A stretch of 64,000 nt of DNA, taken from an uncultured Saprospiraceae bacterium. GTDB lineage: Bacteria; Bacteroidota; Bacteroidia; Chitinophagales; Saprospiraceae. The stretch is from assembly GCA_937921595.1 (NCBI GenBank), contig CAKZTD010000060.1, positions 1-64,000 on the forward strand. The letters run 5' to 3'. Under the pieces are notes generated by a model, which saw only the letters and a program-made list of their open reading frames with translations, was not told where the DNA came from and did no database searches. Of this stretch, positions 24,871-33,096 are shown piece after piece (position 1 is the stretch's first letter; every line of letters starts with the position of its first letter). The position numbers and the translations under genes are program-made.

Positions 24871-25536
24871 TTATTTTATTTCGAAAGCATTCCAAACCGA
24901 ATCGTCTGGAGTTGGTGCAACAATCTCCTCTCGTTCATTCGAAATCGGATGAGTAAAACTCAACTTCCAGGCATGAAGATTAATGGATCGATCACGATTC
25001 CCTCTTTTGAATCCGTATTTTACATCTCCTTTTATTGGGCAACCTATTGCTGCTAATTGAGATCGAATTTGATGAAATCGGCCTGTTAGCAATTTCACTT
25101 CTAATAAGCTATAATTATCAATCTTCCCGATTACTTTATAGGTTAGTTCTGCTTTTTTAGAACCTGGCGTTTCTTCTTTTGAAGCAACGGATTTTCCATT
25201 CGTCTTTTTATAAACAAAATGCGTCAACTGATCCTCTTCTTTTTCTGGAGAATCTTTAACAACTGCTAAGTATATTTTTTCAATCGTCCGATCTTTGAAC
25301 TGCTGATTTAAATTGGCTAATGCTTTTTTGTTTTTTGCAAAAAGCACGACTCCACTTGCAGGACGATCCAGACGATGAATCAAATGAAGTTTTGACTTAC
25401 TATAAATTTCTGCTAAATCCAATAGAGATTTGTCTTCCGTTTTATCCGGCTGGACACCAAGCGCTGCTTCCTTATTAAAAGCAATCAACTGGTTATTTTT
25501 ATACAATACCTGAGCCCCAAGATCTGTCTTTTCCAT
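24871..25536 (-). CDS. RluA-family pseudouridine synthase
   Basis: The product is 221 aa, with the catalytic aspartate in LIHRLDRPASGVVLFAKN and the later KIYLAVV, LLEVKLLTGRFHQIRSQLAAIG and INLHAWKLSF motifs of the RluA/RsuA clan. There is no N-terminal S4 domain, as in short RluA/TruC-like members. It isomerises uridine to pseudouridine in rRNA or tRNA; the target site cannot be told. A short gene of 51 codons lies immediately upstream on the same strand and may be cotranscribed. Confidence 0.9.
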   Translation of the reverse strand: MEKTDLGAQVLYKNNQLIAFNKEAALGVQPDKTEDKSLLDLAEIYSKSKLHLIHRLDRPASGVVLFAKNKKALANLNQQFKDRTIEKIYLAVVKDSPEKEEDQLTHFVYKKTNGKSVASKEETPGSKKAELTYKVIGKIDNYSLLEVKLLTGRFHQIRSQLAAIGCPIKGDVKYGFKRGNRDRSINLHAWKLSFTHPISNEREEIVAPTPDDSVWNAFEIK

Positions 25537-25567
25537 TATTAGGATTTTTTGAGTTCAAAAAAATCAA

Positions 25568-25723
25568 TTAGTCCACTTCTTCATAATCAACATACTCTCC
25601 GTCATCAACATCCGGTTGGTCATCAATTTTTTTATCCATCTTTCCTCCTGGGATCAGTGGCCTTTTCAAAATCATATTATATAATATATATATTAAGCCG
25701 CCTACAATCAGAATTTTAAACAT
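25568..25723 (-). CDS. Small single-helix membrane protein (51 aa)
   Basis: The ORF runs from ATG 25723 to TAA 25568. The start has an AAGGAAAG ribosome-binding sequence four bases upstream on the minus strand. The product begins MFKILIVGGLIYILYNMIL, a membrane helix, followed by a basic segment (KRPLIPGGK) and an acidic tail (DDQPDVDDGEYVDYEEVD). The layout of a short anchor with a charged cytosolic tail resembles small DUF4834-like proteins of Bacteroidota. No function is known. It ends 31 bases before the pseudouridine synthase start. Confidence 0.65.
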   Translation of the reverse strand: MFKILIVGGLIYILYNMILKRPLIPGGKMDKKIDDQPDVDDGEYVDYEEVD

Positions 25724-25758
25724 CTTTCCTTTTTTTTGCAAAGGTAACAGACTTTAGG

Positions 25759-25790
25759 TAAGTGACGGGACAAAATTATTGATATTTGGA
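25759..25790 (+). repeat. Dispersed repeat related to the inverted repeat at 2.8 kb
   Basis: TAAGTGACGGGACAAAATT and the following TATTGATATTTGGAT match the minus strand of 2830-2871 with a few substitutions and a 4-base gap. Confidence 0.5.
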
Positions 25791-26108
25791 TAAAATGCGG
25801 AGATTCTTAGAGCTAAAGGTATATTCTAGCAAAGTTGACAAGCAGCCAAGTTAAATACGTAAACAATTAAGTCCTTATTTTTCCGAATTTATCAATCGAT
25901 CGCTTACCAAGCTCCTTTTACCCCCTAAACTTTCCACATTATCACTCGTATACTTATCCAACAGAATTCAAAAGTATAACCAACTGTAAATGAATTTAAT
26001 ACCATCAATTCTGAAATATTTGCAGTATAAATGAACTTAAGCAGTAAAATGGTGTATTTCCAAGTGTTTTGAAGCACCTAAAGCGGAAGATTCTTAGCAA
26101 TAATTTAT

Positions 26109-26116
26109 TACTTTTG
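26109..26116 (+). promoter_or_regulatory. -7 box upstream of the DUF2723 gene
   Basis: TACTTTTG fits TAnnTTTG, 52 bases before the ATG at 26168. No clear -33 box at normal spacing. Confidence 0.4.
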
Positions 26117-26167
26117 TGCTTTTCAAGAAAGATTAGATTCGACCTATAAATAATTACACTTCATTTT

Positions 26168-29100
26168 ATGAACTACAAAAAACTAAGTACGATAGCTGGC
26201 TGGCTAGTATTTGCAGTTGCCATGACTGTTTATTTCTTTTCAGCAGAGCGAACTGGAAGCCTCTGGGATTGTGGCGAGTTTATTACAGGAGCTTACAAAT
26301 TACAAGTTGTTCACCCTCCAGGAGCTCCATTATTTATCATTATCGGTAGAATGTTTGTTTCTGTAGCTGAGTTATTTACCGATACAGAAGCTCATCCGGA
26401 GAATATTGCTTTTGCAGTAAATCTAATGTCAAGTATCTGTACCGCTTTTGCAGCTATGTTTACCGCATGGGCAACAATGATTCTTGGTAAGATCGCTTTA
26501 GTAGGCAGAGAAGAAGAGCCTGACCAATCAGAAAGCATTGCAATCGTTGGCGCTGGATTAGTAGCTGGATTAACTGCTGCATTTTGTACTTCTATCTGGT
26601 TTTCAGCAGTGGAAGGCGAGGTATATGCGATGTCAACCTTCTTTACTTGCCTAACCATCTGGGCAATGATGAAATGGTATGGAGCACCAGATACTCCTGA
26701 TGCTGATCGATGGATGATTTTTGCAGTATTTGCAACAGGTCTCTCCATTGGTGTTCACCTTTTGAGTTTATTGACATTCCCAGCCTTGGCGATGTTTTAT
26801 TATTTTAAAAAGAAACCAAGTACTTCTTCTACTATGATGGCAGCCGGAGCGACACTCGGGTTTGTTTTAATATATGGATTATTTGGAAAAATTGACAATT
26901 CCTCTATTGCAGGTTTTTTAAGAATTGCTCTTTTTGCTGCTGCTGCAGTTTTTGGTTTTATAAATAGACCAAAATCGACCTATTCAAAATCAGATAAACA
27001 AGTAACAGTTCTAGGAACGATCTCTTCAGCAATTATCGGAATAGGTTGTATTTTTGTTATTCAAGAATTAATCATCACAGGTATTCCAAAACTTTGGAAA
27101 AGCCTTGAATTTTTAATGGTTAATGGTATTGGCACTGGTTTCTTATCCGGAACGTATCCTTTGATTTTATTAATCGGAGGAATTTTAGGAGGTGGTTTCT
27201 ACGCAGTTCACAAAACAAAAAGCGCTTTATTACAAAAAATAATGGTTGCTGCTTCTCTTTTAGTCGCTAGTTATTCTACTATCGGAATTGTTGTGATTCG
27301 TGCGAATGCAAACACACCGATCAACATGAATGCGCCTAGTGATCCAATGCGATTACTTCCTTATATCAATCGAGAACAATATGGTGAAAGACCATTAGTT
27401 TACGGCCCACATTACATGACTAAGGTCACCGCAGTAAATTCAGAGAACAGATATGGCCAGGTTGTAACGGCAGACGGAGATGAGCGTTATGAAATAGTTG
27501 ATGAAAAAAATTCTTACGAGTTTGACAAATCAACGAATATGCTTTTCCCTAGAATGGGACATAATGACGAAGCCCGAAAACGGCTTTACGAACAATGGAT
27601 GGGTAAAAAAGGCCCACCAAATCAAGCAGATAATATTGCTTTCTTTTTTAGATATCAGATCAAGTGGATGTACGTGAGATATTTCATGTGGAATTTCTCA
27701 GGAAGACAAAATGGAGAACAAGGTTTTTACGATTGGGATCCCAAAAGCGGAAACTGGATGACTGGTTTCGATGCTATTGATGGAGCTCGATTATACAACC
27801 AAAGTACTCTTCCTGATTCTATCAAAAATCATGAAGCTCGAAATAAATATTATATGCTTCCATTCCTCTTTGGTTTGATTGGTTTGATATTCCATTTCAT
27901 GGCAAGACCCAAAGATATGGTTGGTTTATTGGCATTATTTATCATTACGGGAATTGGTATTATCGTTTATTCTAACCAGCCTCCAAATGAACCTCGGGAA
28001 CGGGATTACGTATTAGTCGGCTCCTTTATTATATACTCAATGTGGGTCGGAATGGGCGTCCTTGGACTTTTCAAATTTGGTAGAAAATTCATGGGTAATA
28101 TTGCCGCACCTGTCTCGTTGGCTTTAGTATTAATTGCTCCTGTCTTGATGGGCACTCAAAATTTTGATGATCATTCTAGAAAAGATCATTCAGGATCTAG
28201 AGATTACGCAAGTAACTTCCTGAATTCCTGTGCGCCAAATGCGATTGTTTTCACCTACGGTGACAATGATACTTATCCACTTTGGTATGCTCAAGAAACG
28301 GAAGGCATCCGAACAGATGTCAGAGTAGTCAATCTTAGTTTGATTGCCGTTGATTGGTATATCGATCAACTTCGCAGAAAGGTGAATGACTCGCCAGCTA
28401 TCGCAATGACGATTCCTTCTGAAGCAATGCGTGGAAAGAAAAGAATTCAAATCCCGATCAATCCTCGACAATATGATAAAGAATTTAATCTGGTTTCTGC
28501 TTTGAAATTCATTGGTGAAGAGCACCCGCTTCCTTTGCAAAGTGGCAAGCAACTCGATAGTTATTTACCAGCGGATAAATTATTTATCAACGTAAATAAA
28601 CAACAGGCAATCAAAAATGGAATTGTCACCGTTCAAGATACTGCAGTTATCGTCAACCGAATGGATTTCAATATCCCGAAGAGTAAAGGACAATGGTTAT
28701 TAAAAGGAGATGTAGCAATATTGGATATCGTTGCAACAAATGCGATGACTCGTCCGGTTTACTTTGCAGTAACTTGCCGACCGGAGTCTATGCTTGGTTT
28801 AGACAAATACATGCAACTAGAAGGTCTTGCCCTTCGAATCGTTCCTGTAAAAACAGATCAAGATAGACAGTTTGGAATGGTTGGTTATGGAAGAGTGAAC
28901 AATGAAGCTGTTTATGAAAATATCATGACGAAATTCAAGTGGGGTGGTTTTGATAAACATGACACCTTTATTGATAGAAGTTATGGACCAAGTATCCAAT
29001 CGATCCGAGCAGTAATCATGAGAACAGCTCAGGAGATGATCAAAAAAGGAGACATGGATCGTGCAGCGGAATTAATGGATAAATACTTTGAGTCATTTCC

Positions 29101-29455
29101 AGAGTACAACTTCCCTTATGATCGAAATATCCTCTTCTTTGCAAGATCGTATATGGCAGCTGGCAAACCTGAAAAGGCGAAAGACGTGATTGATAAAATG
29201 GCAAACGCAACAGAACAACAACTGTACTTCATGGCTTCGTTAAATGACGAAGATCTACTTTATGGTTTTGCTACTGACGCAAATAGTTTCCTTAGTGCTA
29301 AAAACGAAATGATTCAAATTGCTCAACAGATGCAAGACAAAGAGTTGGAAGAAGCTTTAAAGACACGCTTCGCGCCGCATGCTCCACTGGAGCAAAGGTT
29401 CAGATTATTGATCCAAGCAGATCAAAAAGCACCAAGCGGACCTTTCCTCGACTAA
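26168..29455 (+). CDS. DUF2723 multi-spanning membrane protein (GT117/TMEM260-like)
   Basis: The product is 1095 aa. The N-terminal half has about ten or more membrane helices. The first loop carries the signature GSLWDCGEFITGAYKLQVVHPPGAPLF (about 30-56), with the acidic WDCGEF motif expected for a lipid-sugar glycosyltransferase active site. A large periplasmic C-terminal part (about 650-1095) includes GDNDTYPLWYAQE and a helical TPR-like tail. Human TMEM260, of the same family, is described as a protein O-mannosyltransferase, so envelope protein O-glycosylation is a reasonable guess for this conserved Bacteroidota gene. A terminator follows. Confidence 0.9.
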   Translation: MNYKKLSTIAGWLVFAVAMTVYFFSAERTGSLWDCGEFITGAYKLQVVHPPGAPLFIIIGRMFVSVAELFTDTEAHPENIAFAVNLMSSICTAFAAMFTAWATMILGKIALVGREEEPDQSESIAIVGAGLVAGLTAAFCTSIWFSAVEGEVYAMSTFFTCLTIWAMMKWYGAPDTPDADRWMIFAVFATGLSIGVHLLSLLTFPALAMFYYFKKKPSTSSTMMAAGATLGFVLIYGLFGKIDNSSIAGFLRIALFAAAAVFGFINRPKSTYSKSDKQVTVLGTISSAIIGIGCIFVIQELIITGIPKLWKSLEFLMVNGIGTGFLSGTYPLILLIGGILGGGFYAVHKTKSALLQKIMVAASLLVASYSTIGIVVIRANANTPINMNAPSDPMRLLPYINREQYGERPLVYGPHYMTKVTAVNSENRYGQVVTADGDERYEIVDEKNSYEFDKSTNMLFPRMGHNDEARKRLYEQWMGKKGPPNQADNIAFFFRYQIKWMYVRYFMWNFSGRQNGEQGFYDWDPKSGNWMTGFDAIDGARLYNQSTLPDSIKNHEARNKYYMLPFLFGLIGLIFHFMARPKDMVGLLALFIITGIGIIVYSNQPPNEPRERDYVLVGSFIIYSMWVGMGVLGLFKFGRKFMGNIAAPVSLALVLIAPVLMGTQNFDDHSRKDHSGSRDYASNFLNSCAPNAIVFTYGDNDTYPLWYAQETEGIRTDVRVVNLSLIAVDWYIDQLRRKVNDSPAIAMTIPSEAMRGKKRIQIPINPRQYDKEFNLVSALKFIGEEHPLPLQSGKQLDSYLPADKLFINVNKQQAIKNGIVTVQDTAVIVNRMDFNIPKSKGQWLLKGDVAILDIVATNAMTRPVYFAVTCRPESMLGLDKYMQLEGLALRIVPVKTDQDRQFGMVGYGRVNNEAVYENIMTKFKWGGFDKHDTFIDRSYGPSIQSIRAVIMRTAQEMIKKGDMDRAAELMDKYFESFPEYNFPYDRNILFFARSYMAAGKPEKAKDVIDKMANATEQQLYFMASLNDEDLLYGFATDANSFLSAKNEMIQIAQQMQDKELEEALKTRFAPHAPLEQRFRLLIQADQKAPSGPFLD

Positions 29456-29489
29456 AAGAAAAGACGCCATCAAGCTTGTTTTAGCTATT

Positions 29490-29527
29490 AAAACCTTTCG
29501 GAAAGTATATTTCCGAAAGGTTTTTTT
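29490..29527 (+). terminator. Intrinsic terminator of the DUF2723 gene
   Basis: AAAACCTTTCGGAAA pairs perfectly with TTTCCGAAAGGTTTT across five bases, followed by Ts. Confidence 0.88.
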
Positions 29528-29643
29528 AATTTTGAGGACTTTTTAAAACATGTAGCCATCTAAATCATATAGCCATATAGCTATATCACAGATATCACTA
29601 CAGGTTCAACATACTATCAATTTACTTTTAAACATCTCTCTTC

Positions 29644-30084
29644 ATGGCAAATAAGACAATAGCAATAGGTTCAGATCATGCTGGTTTTGATTATAAAAAA
29701 ATGATCATTGACTGGCTTAAAGAAAATAATTTTGAGGTTTTGGATATGGGACCTAACTCCAGTGACTCTGTCGACTACCCTGATTTTATTCATCCTGTAG
29801 CAAGCAGTATTGAGGCTGGAAAATCACACTTGGGAATTATCATTTGTGGAAGCGGAAATGGAGCGGCGATGACTGCGAACAAACACAAAGGCATCAGAGC
29901 GGCCATTGCATGGAATGAAGAACTATCTAGTCTTGCTAGATTACACAATGATGCAAACATCATTTCTATTCCTGCTCGATTTGTTCCTGAACAACTTGCA
30001 CTTACTATTGTTGAAACTTTTTTAAAGACTGACTTCGAAGGTGGTCGACATGAAAGAAGAGTTAGAAAAATCGCTTTTTGCTAA
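29644..30084 (+). CDS. rpiB: Ribose 5-phosphate isomerase B
   Basis: The product is 146 aa, normal RpiB length. GSDHAGFDYK near 8-17, the catalytic Cys in IICGSGNGAAMTANKHKGIRAA near 73, the HNDANIISIPAR segment and the family's usual end are present. It interconverts ribose-5-phosphate and ribulose-5-phosphate in the non-oxidative pentose phosphate pathway. Some family members isomerise allose- or galactose-6-phosphate instead, but no sugar cluster is nearby. The M28 peptidase gene lies 97 bases downstream in the same direction. Confidence 0.94.
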   Translation: MANKTIAIGSDHAGFDYKKMIIDWLKENNFEVLDMGPNSSDSVDYPDFIHPVASSIEAGKSHLGIIICGSGNGAAMTANKHKGIRAAIAWNEELSSLARLHNDANIISIPARFVPEQLALTIVETFLKTDFEGGRHERRVRKIAFC

Positions 30085-30181
30085 AAATAGAAAAACACTT
30101 TTCCCTATATAGAAATTGTTCAAAAACAAATTACGGAACAACTTCATCATTAAAACTCCTTTTGTAAAATAAATTATAATA

Positions 30182-31825
30182 ATGAAAAAATTTATTCTTA
30201 TTTGTCTCCAAGCTTTTTTCTTAAGTGCTTTACTTTTTGCACAAAGTCCAAACGTTGCTGGAAGCGCTCAGCAAATGATTACGATCAAAACGAACCCTGA
30301 CCTTAATAACTCAATCGACCCTGTTCCTCTTGCTGATGTCATTACTGCTGAAAGTTTGAAAAAACATTTAGTAATCATTGCTAGTGATGAATATGAAGGT
30401 AGAGAAACTGGTACTCCAGGAAACGCAAAAGCAGCAGATTACATCGCCAATCAATTTAAAGATTTTGGCCTGCCAGCTTTCAACAATGATTCTTATTACC
30501 AGGATGTTATTTTAAATTGGACCAAGTGGGAAGATGCTAATATTTATGTCAATGATAAAAGATATAAACACCTTTGGGATTTTATTTCTTTCCCTGGTAA
30601 AAACAAAGAGCTTATTGATTTCACAACCAACGAAGTTATTTTCCTTGGTTATGGAGTTGACGATCCAAAATATAGCGATTATAAAAAGAACAACCTAAAA
30701 GATAAAGTCATCCTTATCTACAAAGGAGAACCTAAAAACAGAAAAGGGAATTCTTACATCACCGGAAACAAGACCATGTCTGAATGGACGAGTAATCCAG
30801 ATAAAAAACTAGAGATTGCAAAATCAAAAGGTGTAAAAGCAGTCCTGATCATCGAGGATGAAATTCAGAAAGTTCTCAGCGACAACCGACGAAAACTAAT
30901 TAGTCCTCAATTGACTTTAGGTGAAATGGAAAATGCAGAAATCAATACTGCGAATAGCCTTTCTATCAAAACATCTATTGCGAAAGCGATCATGGGCAAA
31001 CAATATAAAAAAGTAGTAAAGGCTCGCAAAAAGATTAAAAAGAAAGGGAAATCTAAAGCAATAACCTTAGCAACCAATTTAAAAATCAATCAAAAGAAAA
31101 GTCAAAAAACACTTCGAGGTGTAAATGTGATGGGCTATATCGAGGGTAGTGATCCAAAACTCAAAGAAGAGGTTGTTGTAGTTAGTGCACATTATGATCA
31201 CCTTGGAATTCGTGGCAATGATGTATACAATGGAGCAGATGATAATGGTAGTGGAACTTCTACAGTTTTGGAAGTTGCCCGAGCGATGAAAGAAGCTAAA
31301 GATCAAGGCAATGGACCTCGAAGGTCAGTCCTTACTTTGCTAGTTACTGGCGAAGAAAAAGGTTTACTTGGATCTCAATATTATTCTGAAAGACCAATTT
31401 TCCCTTTAGAAAATACGGTAGCGGATGTAAATGTAGACATGGTTGGTCGAGTCGATGATAAATACAAAGACAATCCGGATTATGTTTATGTGATTGGTTC
31501 TGATCGCTTAAGTACAGAACTTCATGAAATCAATGAAACGGTTAATAAAAAATATACTAACCTGACATTAGACTATACCTATAATGAAGATGATGATCCT
31601 AACCGATACTATTACCGATCTGATCATTACAATTTCGCAGTGAAAGGAATTCCAGCAATTTTCTATTTCAATGGTACGCATGATGACTACCACAGAACTT
31701 CGGATACTGTTGATAAAATTAACTTTGAAAAAATGGCGAAAATTGCTCGACTGGTTTTCCATACTACTTGGGAATTAGCAAACCGAGACAAGCGAATTGA
31801 GGTAAACGTTACCGGAAGAAATTAA
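30182..31825 (+). CDS. Secreted M28-family zinc aminopeptidase
   Basis: The product is 547 aa with signal peptide MKKFILICLQAFFLSALLFAQ. A region of about 130-300 resembles a protease-associated insert. Zinc ligands follow the M28 order: His in VVSAHYDHLG, Asp in NGADDNGSGT, the general base Glu and ligand Glu in VTGEEKGLLGS, Asp in VNVDMVGR and His in GTHDDYHRTSDT. It is expected to trim N-terminal residues from peptides in the periplasm or outside the cell. No T9SS tail is present. A very strong terminator follows, then the 224-bp repeat array. Confidence 0.92.
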   Translation: MKKFILICLQAFFLSALLFAQSPNVAGSAQQMITIKTNPDLNNSIDPVPLADVITAESLKKHLVIIASDEYEGRETGTPGNAKAADYIANQFKDFGLPAFNNDSYYQDVILNWTKWEDANIYVNDKRYKHLWDFISFPGKNKELIDFTTNEVIFLGYGVDDPKYSDYKKNNLKDKVILIYKGEPKNRKGNSYITGNKTMSEWTSNPDKKLEIAKSKGVKAVLIIEDEIQKVLSDNRRKLISPQLTLGEMENAEINTANSLSIKTSIAKAIMGKQYKKVVKARKKIKKKGKSKAITLATNLKINQKKSQKTLRGVNVMGYIEGSDPKLKEEVVVVSAHYDHLGIRGNDVYNGADDNGSGTSTVLEVARAMKEAKDQGNGPRRSVLTLLVTGEEKGLLGSQYYSERPIFPLENTVADVNVDMVGRVDDKYKDNPDYVYVIGSDRLSTELHEINETVNKKYTNLTLDYTYNEDDDPNRYYYRSDHYNFAVKGIPAIFYFNGTHDDYHRTSDTVDKINFEKMAKIARLVFHTTWELANRDKRIEVNVTGRN

Positions 31826-31844
31826 GCTTCAATTAGTCAAAACA

Positions 31845-31883
31845 AAAAAGCGCCGATCGGAACAATTCCGATCGGCGCTTTTT
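31845..31883 (+). terminator. 18-bp perfect terminator after the M28 peptidase gene
   Basis: AAAAAGCGCCGATCGGAA and its exact complement flank a three-base loop (CAA) and end in five Ts. It works in both directions and isolates the repeat array from the peptidase gene. Confidence 0.92.
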
Positions 31884-31900
31884 CTATGTTTAAATACAAA

Positions 31901-31947
31901 GTGAGTATAGGACCAATATTACCCCCCAATAAATTGGTCCCACTCAC
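31901..31947 (+). ncRNA. Candidate structured RNA unit 1, 5' hairpin
   Basis: The C-rich loop TTACCCCC (31919-31926) is exactly complementary to GGGGGTAA at 32021-32028 in the same unit, allowing an 8-bp pseudoknot or kissing pair. The flanking TTTGC...GCAAA and TTTCCC...GGGGGAA stretches could form an enclosing stem. Transcription is not shown by sequence; the strand is chosen only for description. Confidence 0.4.
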
Positions 31948-32490
31948 CCGCTTAAGGCCACTTCTGACCTAAAGATCTTTGCATAAATTTCCCTAAAAGT
32001 TCACTACTATTTGCCTAAGTGGGGGTAACTCAAGGGGGAAGCAAAAATCATTTTCTTTAGTAATCCTCTCTCACATTTGAAAGAGTTATTTATGACATTA
32101 TTTTATATTTTTCAAGATTTACAAGTGAGCATGTGAGACCAATATTACCCCCCAATAAATTGGTCTCACTCACCTGTATAAAGTCACAAGTGACTTTAAG
32201 ATCTTTGCATTTTTTCCCGAATCAAATCACTATTTGCATAGGGGGGATTCACAGGGGGGAATAGCAAAAATCATTTTCTTTATTTTCTTATATCGCCTTT
32301 CTCATTTGAAAAGCTTCAGAATATTATTTTATTTTTTAAAGATCCAAGTGAGTATATGAGACCAATATTACCCCCCAATAAATTGGTCTCACTCACTCTT
32401 CATAAGACCACAAGTGATCCTATTTCTTTATTCAAAATGATTCGAAAATCATTTGATTATTATCGTTTAATTTAAACCTTTAAGGGGGAG
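31901..32490 (+). repeat. Tandem array of a 224-bp structured non-coding unit (about 2.6 copies)
   Basis: Units start at 31901, 32125 and 32349, exactly 224 bases apart each time. Each begins with a long hairpin (31901-31947, 32125-32173, 32349-32396): arms of the type GTGAGTATATGAGACCAAT and ATTGGTCTCACTCAC around the invariant loop ATTACCCCCCAATAA. In unit 1 the stem pair is changed on both sides (GGACC/GGTCC instead of GAGACC/GGTCTC), keeping pairing. Units 1 and 2 then share a second small stem, GATCTTTGCAT, a G-run region, GCAAAAATCATTTTCTTTA and a CATTTGAAA tail; unit 3 decays after the first hairpin. No ORF spans it on either strand. Confidence 0.85.
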
Positions 32491-32590
32491 AGGTTTTAGA
32501 GAAGGATAAGATTTTTAGTTTTCTCAAAGTATGTTTAATCTTCCTTCTTTTTAAATTATTTCTGTTACTCCATTTTCAATAACTGTGCCA

Positions 32591-32833
32591 TTACAAAAAA
32601 CTTAAATGTGTTTCTTTAACTGCTTCTTCCTCGATCAAAACAAACTCGTTTGCTGCTTTCACCTCAAGTAATTTATTGTACTCCATTTTATACTGATCGT
32701 AGTCTTCATACTCTTTATAAAGTCTAGTCTCATCGTTCTCACAATTCAATAGAATTTGAAAACACAAGTGATTATCTTTATAATAAAACTTAGTGATCAA
32801 ATTTTTGATTTTAGAACTATGAATGGTGTTCAT
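32591..32833 (-). CDS. Small hypothetical protein
   Basis: The product is 80 aa from ATG 32833. It is acidic, without signal peptide or membrane helix, and has a Tyr/Glu-rich centre (YKEYEDYDQYKMEYNKLLEV). I recognise no family. The codon use is ordinary and the frame is fully open, but there is no clear Shine-Dalgarno sequence (none is expected in this phylum). It ends 100 bases from the repeat array, pointing toward it. It might be a short real gene or a chance ORF. Confidence 0.45.
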   Translation of the reverse strand: MNTIHSSKIKNLITKFYYKDNHLCFQILLNCENDETRLYKEYEDYDQYKMEYNKLLEVKAANEFVLIEEEAVKETHLSFL

Positions 32834-33027
32834 TTTTTAACTATTTTTTCTCATAATTAAAGACGATAGTGCAATTGCAAATAGTGAGCCATATAGATTT
32901 TTTTTTATTTGTTTTCATTGCTTTTTCTTCCTTAACAAATCAATACTACTCCTATTCCATTACCTTTAGGGTTTTAAAAACAGGTCTAAACATTTTAAAT
33001 TCCGCCATTATGGCAGAAAAAACCTCA

Positions 33028-33042
33028 TGGCATATGGTTTGA
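33028..33042 (+). promoter_or_regulatory. Sigma-54-like element upstream of htpG
   Basis: TGGCATATGGTTTGA resembles the -24/-12 pattern TGGCAyr-N4-TTGC, but the -12 GC is GA here. It is 55 bases before the htpG start. A palindrome GCCATTATGGC precedes it at about 33004-33014. Confidence 0.35.
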
Positions 33043-33096
33043 AACACTCTTTAAAGTAGAAAATGATCTTATTCTTTTTAATCAAAAAAAAATAAC

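Larger units (their letters stand above)
25724..26167. other. Intergenic region before the DUF2723 gene
   Basis: 444 bases without a credible gene. It contains the second copy of a dispersed repeat (25759-25790), a near-repeat of GCGGAGATTCTTAG at about 25797 and 26083, and a TAnnTTTG box at 26109. Confidence 0.6.

Noticed and set aside
31901..32396. CRISPR array
   Set aside because: Repeats are 47-49 bases with 175-base intervals that are themselves similar, unlike CRISPR spacers, and no cas gene is present.
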